Source of the DNA: Solwaraspora sp. WMMD406 | GTDB taxonomy: Bacteria; Actinomycetota; Actinomycetes; Mycobacteriales; Micromonosporaceae | DNA: 64,000 bases | Reading direction: 5' to 3' | Assembly: GCF_029626025.1 (NCBI RefSeq) | Contig: NZ_JARUBF010000001.1 | Span: 1,116,001 to 1,180,000 of the forward strand | Shown: positions 47,969 to 56,791 of the stretch, piece by piece | Layout: the number at the start of each line of letters is the position of its first letter | Position numbering within the stretch: the stretch's first letter is position 1 | Made by a program: the position numbers and the translations under genes | Notes under the pieces: generated by a model | Database searches by the model: none | What the model was told of the DNA's origin: nothing | Seen by the model: only the letters and a program-made list of their open reading frames with translations

Positions 47969-50770
47969 GTGCGCCAGATCTTGATCGAACGCTGGGCTGA
48001 ATCACTGGTTCTCAACCGTACCGTTGAGAACCTGTGCCAGGGGATCGGCGATCTTGTCGTGATCGAGGGGGGGTGCGGAATCGGCCGTACGGCTCTGCTG
48101 CTTGAGTTGCAGCGGATGGCCGAAGCGCGCCAGTTGGTGGTATGCGTCGCGCACTGTAGCTCTTCGGAGGCCGAATTTCCGTATGGCGTGATTCATCAAC
48201 TCCTGGAACCACATCTGTCCCGCCTGGCCGCCGGGCGTACCGAGGATTCCCCGACCGCCGCCGAACTGCTCCAGGTGATGGATCCGGTCGCGCCGCCCAG
48301 CAGTGATGTGAGTGATATTCACGTGCTGAACGGCATGCTCTGGGCCATTCGCGGTCTTGCCGCTCAGGCGCCGGTCGTTCTGGCCGTCGATGACCTGAAT
48401 TTTGGCGACGCGCACTCCCTGCATGTCCTTGCCTACGTGGCCCGGCGCCTGAAGGGGCAGCCGGTCGCGATCGTGGTGACCCGTAGGCTCGGCGAGCCGG
48501 TGACCTCCCCACCCATGCTGGCCGCACTGCACGCGGCTGGCGAGTGGACAGTGTTGCGTCCCGCCTTGCTGACCGCCGCCGGCACCGGGGAACTGGCCGA
48601 CGGCTTCCTCGGCCCGACGCCCGCCCCGGTCGTCGACGAACTGCACCAGCTCACCGCGGGTAACCCGATGCTGCTGAGTGCGATGCTGATGGCCGCCGGC
48701 CCTTACAACGAACCGACCGGGCCGGTCTTGCCCATGAGCGTGGTCGAAAGGTTCGTGGGTAGCACCATGCGGACCAGGCTGGCCCACCTGCCCGCAGGTG
48801 TGCCCGGGGTCGCCGAGACGATCGCCATCCTGGAAGGAGAGGCGGACGCGGCGCTCATCGCCGAGGCAGCTGGCATGACAGAGGCAGAGGCGGCCACCGG
48901 GCTGGCCGTTCTCGGCGGTATGGGCTTGCTGACAGACCAGCCGCTTTCGACCTATGTCCACCCAGTGGTCGGCAAGGCACTGCGGCGGCTGCCGGAGGTC
49001 ATCGTTCCAGACACGGTGCACCGGCTGATGTCCGAGGCGTTGCACCGACGGCAGGCCGCCCCGGCCGATATCGCCCGACACTTGCTGCGGGCCGGACCAG
49101 TCGGTGCCGAGTGGGTTCCCGATGTACTCAGAGCGGCGGCCAACAAGGCGCTGGCGGAGCGCCGGATGGCGGACGCCAGCGCACTTCTGCGAAGGGCGTT
49201 CGACGAACCGTTGGCGGCTGAGTTGCGCGACGAGGTTCAGGCGGCGCTGGACTGCATCGAGTTGATCACGGATCCGCAGGCGATCCTCGTCAGGCTGCGC
49301 ACGCGTCTGGCGGCGGCGCGGACACCGCAGGCTCATGTGAGCACTGTCCTCGGCTATGCACAGGCGCTCATCCGTACCAACCGGGTGGACGAGGTAGGCG
49401 AAGCGTTGCAGGGGTGCCGCGTCAGCCTCGCCGCAGTGCCGCCATCACGCCAGCGGGACAACCTCATCCGCCAGATCAACGACGCGGAGGCAATGTCGGC
49501 TCTGCTCGGCTGTAGCGCGGCGGCGGACATCGCTGATCTGCTCGCCAAGCTCACCGATCTCGGCGCCGACGACGTGCTCCACGAGCGATCACTATGGGCC
49601 CTGCAAGCGGCTGTCGAGGGGCGGACCTCGGCCGCAGAGGTGGTAGGCGGAATCCGCCGGGCCGTCGCGACGCAGGTGCCCAGGGCCAGGGAGCCGCAAC
49701 TGATGCCGTACGTGGTCTTCACCTTGCTGTGGGCAGACGAACTGGAACTGGTCTATCAGTGGTGCGATGCGGTACTGACCGGTCAGTCGGGCGCGGGTCG
49801 GTTGTCGACTATCGTTGTCGCACTTGCCCTGCGAGCGAGCGCACAGCTGGAGGCAGGGCGTCTGCACTCGGCCGAACATGACGCGCGGCAGGCGCTTGAT
49901 CTGCTCGGTGAGCAGGAGATCATTGATCCGGTCGTGTCGCTGGTGCTCACTCCGTTGGTGCACACTCTCATCGAGCTGGACCGGACCGACGAGGCCTTCG
50001 CCTTGCTGAATAGGTGTGGCGGTGCCGGGACACTGCCGAAACTCTGGCCGCAGACGATGCTCCTCGCGGCCCGTGGTCGGCTCAGAGGAGCGTGCGGTGA
50101 CACCAAAGGAGCCTTGGACGACCTGTCGGAGAGTGGCAGGCGGATGGAGCGCTGGGGTACGACCAACCCGGCCATCTCGCGCTGGCGTTCGGAGGCCGCG
50201 TTCATGCGCAATCAGCTGGGGGACGTCACGGGTGCCCTTCGGCTGGTGGAGGAGGAGCTACACGCGGCGCGTCGGTGGGGTTCCACACGGGCGGTCGGGG
50301 TAGCCCTGCGGGCCAAGGGATTGATCCATGGCAGTGAGGAAGGGCTTGCGGCCTTGACTGAGGCGGTACGAGTTCTACGGTCCGGTCCTGCCTGTCTCGA
50401 GACCGCCTACGCCGAGGCAAGTCTCGGCATCGTCCAACGGCGGGAAAACAACAGACGCGCGGCCCGCGAGACGCTTAGGCGAGCGCTGGCACTCGCTCAG
50501 CAGCTCGGTGCGGTGCGGCTGGCCGGGCGGGTGCACGCTGAGCTCCTCACCGCCGGTGGGCTACCGCGACGCTGTGAGCATTTCGGTACGAAGGCTCTCA
50601 CCGCAAGTGAGTACCGGGTAGCGCTGCTGGCTGCTGTCGGCCGGACGAACGGGGCGATCGCCCGGGAGTTGTTCGTCACCCAGCGGACTGTCGAAACCCA
50701 TCTGACCCGGGCCTACCGCAAACTTGGTATCCAGGGACGATCCGAACTCGGACGCGTCTTGCAGGTGTGA
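47969..50770 (+). CDS. LAL-type (large ATP-binding LuxR) transcriptional regulator
   Basis: A 933-residue regulator, typical LAL size. The AAA-type N-terminus has EGGCGIGRTALLLELQRMAE; the Walker A lysine is replaced by Arg40 (G-x4-G-R-T). Walker B is VVLAVDDLNFGDAHSLHVLA. A long helical middle (about 350-850) resembles tetratricopeptide repeats. The C-terminal LuxR helix-turn-helix is LTASEYRVALLAAVGRTNGA then FVTQRTVETHLTRAYRKLGI. GTG 47969 follows GGGGGAG. LAL proteins are common pathway activators in antibiotic clusters, so it probably controls the polyketide genes on either side. Confidence 0.9.
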   Translation: MRQILIERWAESLVLNRTVENLCQGIGDLVVIEGGCGIGRTALLLELQRMAEARQLVVCVAHCSSSEAEFPYGVIHQLLEPHLSRLAAGRTEDSPTAAELLQVMDPVAPPSSDVSDIHVLNGMLWAIRGLAAQAPVVLAVDDLNFGDAHSLHVLAYVARRLKGQPVAIVVTRRLGEPVTSPPMLAALHAAGEWTVLRPALLTAAGTGELADGFLGPTPAPVVDELHQLTAGNPMLLSAMLMAAGPYNEPTGPVLPMSVVERFVGSTMRTRLAHLPAGVPGVAETIAILEGEADAALIAEAAGMTEAEAATGLAVLGGMGLLTDQPLSTYVHPVVGKALRRLPEVIVPDTVHRLMSEALHRRQAAPADIARHLLRAGPVGAEWVPDVLRAAANKALAERRMADASALLRRAFDEPLAAELRDEVQAALDCIELITDPQAILVRLRTRLAAARTPQAHVSTVLGYAQALIRTNRVDEVGEALQGCRVSLAAVPPSRQRDNLIRQINDAEAMSALLGCSAAADIADLLAKLTDLGADDVLHERSLWALQAAVEGRTSAAEVVGGIRRAVATQVPRAREPQLMPYVVFTLLWADELELVYQWCDAVLTGQSGAGRLSTIVVALALRASAQLEAGRLHSAEHDARQALDLLGEQEIIDPVVSLVLTPLVHTLIELDRTDEAFALLNRCGGAGTLPKLWPQTMLLAARGRLRGACGDTKGALDDLSESGRRMERWGTTNPAISRWRSEAAFMRNQLGDVTGALRLVEEELHAARRWGSTRAVGVALRAKGLIHGSEEGLAALTEAVRVLRSGPACLETAYAEASLGIVQRRENNRRAARETLRRALALAQQLGAVRLAGRVHAELLTAGGLPRRCEHFGTKALTASEYRVALLAAVGRTNGAIARELFVTQRTVETHLTRAYRKLGIQGRSELGRVLQV

Positions 50771-50796
50771 GTCCGGACGTCGCACCGCTACGGCCG

Positions 50797-51309
50797 TCAG
50801 TGCCGAGGCGGCGCGCAAGCGTTGTCTGCCTGCCGCCCGTCCTCGATCCGCGCCACGGGGGCACCGACAAGCTGGCGGAGCAGTACGCGCAGGTTCTCCT
50901 TCGTGTCGGCGTCCAGATCGGCGAGTAGGCGATCTTCGATCGCTTCGACGTCAGCGCGAGCGGCGTCGAGAGCGAGTCGGCCGTCGGTGGTCGCCTCGAC
51001 GATGCGGGCCCTGCGGTCGGCCGGATCGGGACGACGCCGGACAAGTCCGGCGGACTCCAACTCGTCGAGAACCAGGACGAGTTTGCTTTTGTCGACCGAG
51101 ACGGCCTGGGCCAATGAGAGCTGGCTCCGTCTGGGAGCTTCAACGACGGCCATCAGCACTGTGTAGCCCCACAGGCTCATGCGGTGCTTACCCACGACCG
51201 CGGCCTCCGCCGTGGCGAGCCCTTGCTTGAGCCGGGCGAACAGCCAGTGCAGGTCGCTGTTGAGCCGGCCGGCCGGCACATGGTCGCTGGCAGGAGTGGT
51301 GAGGGACAT
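50797..51309 (-). CDS. MarR-family regulator
   Basis: A 170-residue winged-helix regulator. The recognition helix region is LSLAQAVSVDKSKLVLVLDE and the wing is GLVRRRPDPADRRARIVEAT with the conserved Asp-x-Arg. It diverges from a quinone reductase/azoreductase gene with 101 bp between starts, and that DNA holds an inverted repeat (51335-51359). MarR repressors next to azoreductase genes usually sense quinones or other redox-active aromatics. Here the ligand could be the polyketide or an intermediate (inference). Confidence 0.88.
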   Translation of the reverse strand: MSLTTPASDHVPAGRLNSDLHWLFARLKQGLATAEAAVVGKHRMSLWGYTVLMAVVEAPRRSQLSLAQAVSVDKSKLVLVLDELESAGLVRRRPDPADRRARIVEATTDGRLALDAARADVEAIEDRLLADLDADTKENLRVLLRQLVGAPVARIEDGRQADNACAPPRH

Positions 51310-51334
51310 GTCAGAAGGATAGCAACGACAGCCG

Positions 51335-51359
51335 AGATAGTCTTGACTTGAAACTATCT
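51335..51359. promoter_or_regulatory. Inverted repeat in the MarR/azoreductase divergent promoter
   Basis: AGATAGT (51335-51341) and ACTATCT (51353-51359) with an 11-base spacer containing TTGACTTGAA. Position between two divergent starts suits a MarR operator. Confidence 0.6.
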
Positions 51360-51410
51360 TAGTCTAGTCTTGTCTCAAGTCTGGATCATCTTGTCTGGAA
51401 GGGAACCCCT

Positions 51411-52076
51411 GTGGCGCATCTGCTGCATCTAGACGCCAGTGCCCGGAGTGACTCGTTCTCCAGGGAACTCGGCGCAGCCTTCGTCGAACATTGGAAGGCG
51501 GCCCATCCAGGAAGTGCGTACACCTATCGGGACCTGGTCGCGGAGCCGGTGGCACCGATCGACGAGGCCCGGGTGAAACTGGCCACCCAGTCCTCGCGCA
51601 ACGGCGTGCGGGACATCGCCGCGATGGACGAGATCGCCGCCGCACCAGAATTGGCCGATGCCTGGGCGCAGACCCGCCCATTGATCGAGCAGCTCCTCGC
51701 GGCGGACGTCCTGCTCCTCGGCACACCCATGTACAACTTTTCCATTCCCGCAGCCCTGAAGGCCTGGATCGACCGGGTGACCCTTCCCTGGTTGCCGCTG
51801 GAGGGCAAGTCCGCCGTGATCCTCAGCGCCCGAGGCGGCGCCTACGGCCCCGGCAGCCCTCGGCAGCCCTTCGACTTCCAGGAGCCCTACCTGCGTGCCT
51901 ACTTCTCGGCACTTCGCCTGGAGGACGTGGAGTTCGTACACACCGAGCTGACCCATGCTCCGGTGATGCCGTTCCTTGAGCAGTTCCGTGACGCCCACCA
52001 GACGTCCCGGGCTGCCGCTCTGGAAGCAGTTCGGGCCCTCGCCGTTCGGGTGCCGGCCACCGTCCCGGCGAGCTGA
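51411..52076 (+). CDS. FMN-dependent NADH:quinone reductase / azoreductase
   Basis: A 221-residue flavodoxin-fold enzyme of the AzoR group. LLHLDASARSDSFSRELGAAF binds FMN phosphate, PMYNFSIPAALKAWIDRVT is the hallmark FMN segment, and ILSARGGAYGPGSPRQPFDF the third FMN loop. It reduces quinones by two electrons, often as protection. GTG 51411 is the start, divergent from the MarR gene. In an aromatic polyketide cluster it may reduce quinone intermediates or protect the host; either is inference. Confidence 0.88.
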   Translation: MAHLLHLDASARSDSFSRELGAAFVEHWKAAHPGSAYTYRDLVAEPVAPIDEARVKLATQSSRNGVRDIAAMDEIAAAPELADAWAQTRPLIEQLLAADVLLLGTPMYNFSIPAALKAWIDRVTLPWLPLEGKSAVILSARGGAYGPGSPRQPFDFQEPYLRAYFSALRLEDVEFVHTELTHAPVMPFLEQFRDAHQTSRAAALEAVRALAVRVPATVPAS

Positions 52077-52146
52077 CCGGTTTCGGAACGCGGCGGATCC
52101 GCCGCACAAAGTACCTGTACGCCATGAGAGAGGAAATCCCCACACA

Positions 52147-52935
52147 ATGGATACTGTGCTCAAGGACCGCGTGGTCCTGGTCACCGGCGCTTCCACTGGT
52201 ATCGGTGCCGCGACCGCCCGCGCCTTCGGACAGGAAGGCGCCCGGGTCGCCCTCACCTATCGCAACAACCCCGAACGGGCCGAGAAGGTCGTTTCTGAGA
52301 TCGAAGCCGTCGGCGGCCAGGCGTTCGCCGTCCGGCTGGACCTGGAGGATCTGTCGACCGTCGAGGTGGCTGTCAACACGGTCGTCGAGCGCTGGGGCGG
52401 GGTGGACGTGCTCGTCGCCAACGCCGTTCGCTGGGGCGGAGACGGCCCGCCGGACCCGAGCATCCGTTTCGAACACGTTCCGCTCGACGAGTGGCAGGCC
52501 ATGATCAGCGCCAATCTGATCGGTGCCGCCGCTCAGGTTCGCGCGGTGCTGCCGGGTATGCGCTCTCGCGGGTGGGGGAGGATCGTGCTCATCTCCTCGA
52601 GCGTCGCCGAGGAGGGGGTTCCTGGCCCTGGGCCGTACGGAACGGCCAAATCCGGACTGTACGGTCTCGCCCGTAGTCTTGCCTGGGAGGCCGGCCGCGA
52701 CGGGATCCTTGTCAACGTGGTGGCCCCGGGATTCACCCTGACGGACAGTCGTCCACCCATCCCCAAGGTCATCACCGACGCGCTCGCTGCCGGCACCCCG
52801 ACCCGCCGTCTGTCCGACGCTGACGACGTCGCCAAGCTCATCGTCTTCCTCGGCTCGGGAGCCAATTGCAACCTTACCGGGGAAGTCGTCCGGGACGGTT
52901 CGTCCGCCGCCCGCGCCCCGCACGTAGGACCCTGA
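52147..52935 (+). CDS. Short-chain dehydrogenase/reductase
   Basis: A 262-residue classical SDR. The NADP site is VVLVTGASTGIGAATARAFG, and ALTYRNNPERAEKV follows, with Arg favouring NADPH. Catalytic residues are Asn in ISANLIGAA, Ser in VLISSSVAEEG and Tyr-x3-Lys in PYGTAKSGLYG. Two features are unusual: the usual NNAG appears as ANAV, and the C-terminal usual GG is VVRDGSSA. ATG 52147 is chosen; longer frames upstream overlap the azoreductase gene. It precedes a strong terminator. Likely a ketoreductase acting on the polyketide or a building block. Confidence 0.88.
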   Translation: MDTVLKDRVVLVTGASTGIGAATARAFGQEGARVALTYRNNPERAEKVVSEIEAVGGQAFAVRLDLEDLSTVEVAVNTVVERWGGVDVLVANAVRWGGDGPPDPSIRFEHVPLDEWQAMISANLIGAAAQVRAVLPGMRSRGWGRIVLISSSVAEEGVPGPGPYGTAKSGLYGLARSLAWEAGRDGILVNVVAPGFTLTDSRPPIPKVITDALAAGTPTRRLSDADDVAKLIVFLGSGANCNLTGEVVRDGSSAARAPHVGP

Positions 52936-52950
52936 CGCGGTCCGTCCCGG

Positions 52951-52993
52951 CCACGGCCCTGTCCGAATCGATCGGACGGGGCCGTGGTTTTTT
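52951..52993 (+). terminator. Intrinsic terminator after the SDR gene
   Basis: Sixteen-base arms (52951-52966 and 52972-52987) with one G-U pair, a 5-base loop and a run of six T (52988-52993). It ends the azoreductase-SDR unit and separates it from the next operon. Confidence 0.9.
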
Positions 52994-53172
52994 GTGTCCA
53001 GACCCTGCGCTTTGCTTCTGCGTGGCGACCGTACGTGACGGAGATTGTCGGGGTGCTGCACTGACGCCCCGGAAGGGTGCCGCGCCGGACGATTACTCGT
53101 GTCATCGGCGGCAGAGGTGTCCCGACAGGGAAGCGCTGAGCTGTCCCGGCGGGGGAGAGAGGACAGCGGAAC

Positions 53173-53823
53173 ATGCCACCCCGAATCGCCATCGTCTACT
53201 ACAGCTCGAGCGGAGTGATCTCCCAGGTTGCTGAGCACCTGGCCGAAGGGGCGGCGGCGCAACTGGCGGAGGTTCGCATACGAGCACTGAGCGGTACAGG
53301 CGGGACCATCACTCCAGGTGCCGACGAACCGATCGAGCCGACGCTCGACGATCTCGACTGGGCCGAAGGCATGCTGATCGGGACACCCAGTTGGTTCGGC
53401 AACATCGCGGCCCCGCTCAAGGCGTTCCTGGACACCTCCAGCCCGCTGGCGCTGCACGGGCAGCTGGCGGACAAGCCGGTCACCGGATTCACCAGCGCCT
53501 CGCTGCCCAACGGAGGGCAGGAAGCCACACTGCTGGCGCTCTACCACACCATGTTCCATTGGGGTTCGTTGATCGTCCCCACCGGATACACCCATCCGGT
53601 GCTGCGCAGGATCGGTGGCAACCCCTACGGCCTGTCGCTGACCGCTCCCACCTCGGGGGTGTTGACGGCCGAACAGATCGAGGCGGCACGCTTCGTCGGC
53701 GGTCGGCTGACGCGGATCACCCGGCAGCAGGGCTTCGCCGGCATCCGGCAGCTACGCGACTTCTGGCCAGCCGATGCGCCTCCCCGACCGCAGAAACACT
53801 CGCCGCCGCGGATTCCCGGCTGA
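53173..53823 (+). CDS. WrbA-like NAD(P)H:quinone oxidoreductase
   Basis: A 216-residue flavodoxin-like protein. IAIVYYSSSGVISQVAEHLA is the FMN phosphate loop, LIGTPSWFGNIAAPLKAFLD the WrbA signature, and GFTSASLPNGGQEATLLALY the third loop. WrbA proteins reduce quinones to hydroquinones. The C-terminal tail (PRPQKHSPPRIPG) is longer than usual. It starts the rightward operon, 42 bp before the Gfo/Idh/MocA gene, and is the second quinone reductase in the cluster. Confidence 0.86.
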   Translation: MPPRIAIVYYSSSGVISQVAEHLAEGAAAQLAEVRIRALSGTGGTITPGADEPIEPTLDDLDWAEGMLIGTPSWFGNIAAPLKAFLDTSSPLALHGQLADKPVTGFTSASLPNGGQEATLLALYHTMFHWGSLIVPTGYTHPVLRRIGGNPYGLSLTAPTSGVLTAEQIEAARFVGGRLTRITRQQGFAGIRQLRDFWPADAPPRPQKHSPPRIPG

Positions 53824-53865
53824 CGCGAGCAAGGCTTTGCTTCCCTCACCAGGCGAAAGGCTCCG

Positions 53866-54981
53866 ATGAACGCGAGAACACGAGTTGCCGTAGTCGGCGC
53901 GGGCTGGGCCGGCGGCCTGCACCTGGAAGGCTTCCGGCGAGCGGGTGCCGAGCTGGTCGGCATCTACAGTCGCACCCGGAGTCGGGCCGAGACCCTGGCC
54001 GCCCGGTTCGGGGTCCCCGCCGTCGCAGACAGCCTCGACGAACTCCTGAGCCGGACACGGCCCGACGTGGTGTCCATCGCGTCACCGCCGCCGGCTCATC
54101 GAGCACAGGTTCTGGAGGTGGTAGACGCCGGCTGCCACGTCCTGTGTGACAAGCCATTGGCCATGACGGCCGCTGAGGCCGAGGAAATGCTCACAGCGGT
54201 GGTGAAGAAGGGAGTTCAGCACGCCACGGGCTTCATCTGGCGCGGTGATCCAGGGCTGGCCCGGATGCGCGACCTTCTGCGGGACGGATGCGTCGGCCGG
54301 ATCCGGGAGGTCCACAGCACCTGCGCTCTCGGCGGGCCGCTGATGGCGATGAACTGGATCTACGACGAGTCGGCAGGCGGTGGCGGGCTCATGCAGCACG
54401 GCACCCACGTCATCGACCGGGTGCGGTGGCTCCTCGGCACCGAGTTCACCGCGCTGTGTGGGCGGCTGTCCCGCGACGTGCACACCGCGCCGATCGGCCC
54501 CGAGTTCCACAACACCCTCGATGCCTTCGCCTGGGCCCGCGACAACCGTGGTGGAGACCTGAGCTCCCTGCCCCAGGCCGAGGTCACCGCCGATGTCGGC
54601 TACGACATCCTCGCCGAACTCGGCAGCGGTGTACGGGCCCGGCTCTGGGAGTCCACCCACCTCACCGGCCCGGCAGAGGAGGAAGTCACCGTCCTCGGCG
54701 ACGAGGGTGCCCTGACCTGGAGCGGATCGGAAGGGCTGACGTTGCGCAGGCCCGGCGGTCCCGCGCAATCCCTGACGGTGGACGGCCAAGCCGGCTCCGG
54801 AGCCAACACCCGCCGCGAAGTGGGGCTTCAACGGTGGGAACGGCTGACCGCCGCATTCCTCGCTGCCGTCCGTACCGGCGCCACCGGAGACCATCCGACT
54901 CTCGAGGACGGCTGGCACCTGGCGCGCATCGTCGACGCCGTCAAGCGTAGTCACCTGAGCCGACGCTGGGAGGAAGTGTGA
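53866..54981 (+). CDS. Gfo/Idh/MocA-family NAD(P)-dependent oxidoreductase
   Basis: A 371-residue oxidoreductase. The N-terminal Rossmann fold reads VAVVGAGWAGGLHLEGFRRA; the catalytic Lys is in VLCDKPLAMTAAEAEEML (the EKP motif region as DKP). The C-terminal beta domain holds YDESAGGGGLMQHGTHVID with the conserved Asp-x3-His. Such enzymes oxidise sugars or cyclitols, and some reduce aromatic precursors; they are unusual in minimal type II PKS operons. GTGA overlap with the following ABM gene shows tight coupling. Confidence 0.87.
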   Translation: MNARTRVAVVGAGWAGGLHLEGFRRAGAELVGIYSRTRSRAETLAARFGVPAVADSLDELLSRTRPDVVSIASPPPAHRAQVLEVVDAGCHVLCDKPLAMTAAEAEEMLTAVVKKGVQHATGFIWRGDPGLARMRDLLRDGCVGRIREVHSTCALGGPLMAMNWIYDESAGGGGLMQHGTHVIDRVRWLLGTEFTALCGRLSRDVHTAPIGPEFHNTLDAFAWARDNRGGDLSSLPQAEVTADVGYDILAELGSGVRARLWESTHLTGPAEEEVTVLGDEGALTWSGSEGLTLRRPGGPAQSLTVDGQAGSGANTRREVGLQRWERLTAAFLAAVRTGATGDHPTLEDGWHLARIVDAVKRSHLSRRWEEV

Positions 54982-55322
54982 AGGAGACCGCCGCCACGGT
55001 CGCCAGCGACCACCTGCGAGTGATGTTTTTCCTGACCGTTGAAGCGGAGGCACAGGCCCGCTTTCTCGCCGCCTACGACCGAATCTGCGCCGATGTGGCG
55101 GATGTGCCGGGCCACCTCATGGACCAGGTGTGCCAGTCGGTCGACGATCCCCGTGAATGGGTGATCACGAGCGAGTGGCGCAGCGCCGAGGACTTTGCCG
55201 CCTGGGAGTCCGGCGAGGGGCACCGCGAACTGGCGATGCCGCTCGTCGCGGAGACCACGAACCGTCGCTCGGTTCGTTTCCTGGTGCGGAGGGAAACCCG
55301 TCAGAAGGCCGAAACCCGATGA
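54978..55322 (+). CDS. Antibiotic biosynthesis monooxygenase (ABM-fold) protein
   Basis: A 114-residue ferredoxin-like protein. LRVMFFLTVEAEAQARFLAA, ICADVADVPGHLMDQVCQSV, REWVITSEWRSAEDFAAWES and the last strand RSVRFLVRR match the ABM domain, cofactor-free oxygenases that make quinones from anthrone-type aromatics (ActVA-Orf6, for example). GTG 54978 overlaps the preceding stop; its own stop overlaps the next ATG. It probably oxidises a polycyclic intermediate. Confidence 0.8.
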   Translation: MKETAATVASDHLRVMFFLTVEAEAQARFLAAYDRICADVADVPGHLMDQVCQSVDDPREWVITSEWRSAEDFAAWESGEGHRELAMPLVAETTNRRSVRFLVRRETRQKAETR

Positions 55323-56530
55323 AGAGTCGAAACCGCGTCCTCATCGCCGGTGCCGGCATCGCGGGCCTCGCTACCGCCATCGCCCTGCGCGCCGCCGGAT
55401 TCGAGGTGATCGTTTATGAACGGACCGACGACGCCGACACCGGGGGATCGGCACTGGGGCTGCACCCGGTTGCCGTACGCGCTCTGCGCTTGTTGGGGCT
55501 TGACGCCGAGGTGATCGCCGGCGGCATCGAGGTGCAGCGCTGGGAGCTGCTCAGCTGGAGCGGCGAACACATCGGAGGCTGGCCACAGACCAAGGTCTCG
55601 GAGGCGTTCGGGGCGCCGAGCATCACTGTGCCACGCGCCTGCCTCCACGAAGCTCTGCGCAGAGCCTTGCCGGACGGCGTGGTGCGTCATGGGTCTGCCG
55701 TGGCTGGATTTCACGAGACCGACGCCGGGGTCGAGGTCCTACTCGCAGACGGCACCCGCGAGCCCGGTCACCTCCTTGTCGGCGCGGACGGACTGCGCTC
55801 GGCCGTCCGGCGTCAGATGCGTGGCGATACCCCGCCGCGCTCGGCCCACTTCACGGCGTGGCGGGCGGTCAGCGATGAGCGACTCGAAACTCCCGGCATT
55901 GCGACCGCGCGGCAGGTCATCGGTGCCGGGGCTACGTTCGGGTGGTGGCCGCTGCCTGGAGGGCGGACCTACTGGGTCGCGACGCTCAGTGACGAGCAGC
56001 AGGAAACCGCCGGACTGCTTCGCCGGACCGGCTCCCATGTCCACAGTTCGTGGGACCACGCCAGGCTCGCGGACTCGTTCCGCAAGGCACCGATGCGGGC
56101 CGCCGAGCTGATCGAGGCGACCACTTCCGCGCAGGTCATCCGTACCCCGATTTTCGACCGTCCTCCTGACGCCGGCTGGTCGACCGCTCGCACCCTGCTC
56201 ATCGGCGACGCCGCCCACCCGATGGTCCCCACCACCGGACAGGGCGGCGGACAGGCACTCCTGGACGCGGTGGCGGTGGCCGACGTGTTGCGCAGCGCTC
56301 AGCTGGGCGATCCGCACGACCTGGCCGCACGCCTACGGAACTTCGAAGAGCAGCGATTTCCGGTGACCAGCAGAGTCGCGCAGGCCGCATGGCACCTGGG
56401 ACGGCTGCACCACGAGCGGGATCCCGATCAGGTCGCCAGCCGCGACCGTCGCTTCCAGGACACCACCGAGGCCGAATGGCTCAGCCGTATGGGCCTTCCG
56501 GTGCCCACCGCCCCACCCAGGAGCTTCTGA
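55319..56530 (+). CDS. FAD-dependent aromatic hydroxylase (group A)
   Basis: A 403-residue flavin monooxygenase of the salicylate-hydroxylase-like branch. FAD site VLIAGAGIAGLATAIALRAA (7-26), DG motif HLLVGADGLRSAVR, and GD motif TLLIGDAAHPMVPTTGQGG. It lacks the C-terminal thioredoxin-like domain of large polyketide hydroxylases. It likely adds a hydroxyl to the aromatic scaffold with NAD(P)H and oxygen. ATG 55319 overlaps the ABM stop, and the next start overlaps its stop (TGATG). Confidence 0.88.
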   Translation: MKSRNRVLIAGAGIAGLATAIALRAAGFEVIVYERTDDADTGGSALGLHPVAVRALRLLGLDAEVIAGGIEVQRWELLSWSGEHIGGWPQTKVSEAFGAPSITVPRACLHEALRRALPDGVVRHGSAVAGFHETDAGVEVLLADGTREPGHLLVGADGLRSAVRRQMRGDTPPRSAHFTAWRAVSDERLETPGIATARQVIGAGATFGWWPLPGGRTYWVATLSDEQQETAGLLRRTGSHVHSSWDHARLADSFRKAPMRAAELIEATTSAQVIRTPIFDRPPDAGWSTARTLLIGDAAHPMVPTTGQGGGQALLDAVAVADVLRSAQLGDPHDLAARLRNFEEQRFPVTSRVAQAAWHLGRLHHERDPDQVASRDRRFQDTTEAEWLSRMGLPVPTAPPRSF

Positions 56531-56783
56531 TGAACCGGTACGCGCTCACCTTCACCATCAAACCAGGATGTGAGCCCGAGGTCTCCCGTGTCCTGTCCAG
56601 TTACGGACGTCCCGACGCGGGACGTGGCCCAGGCGGTCCCCCACTGCTTCGCCGCACATCGGTGTTCATGACCGGCAACAGAGTGATCCGAGTAATGGAC
56701 ATCGACGGCACGATTGGCGAAGCAATGCTGCATATCGCGAAGCAGCCCCAGGTCAAAGCGGTCGAAGAAGCCCTTGATCGCTA

Positions 56784-56791
56784 CCTCGACG
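56784..56791. repeat. 8-bp target-site duplication, left copy
   Basis: CCTCGACG directly before the IS66-family left end; the identical sequence follows the right end at 58313-58320. Confidence 0.92.
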
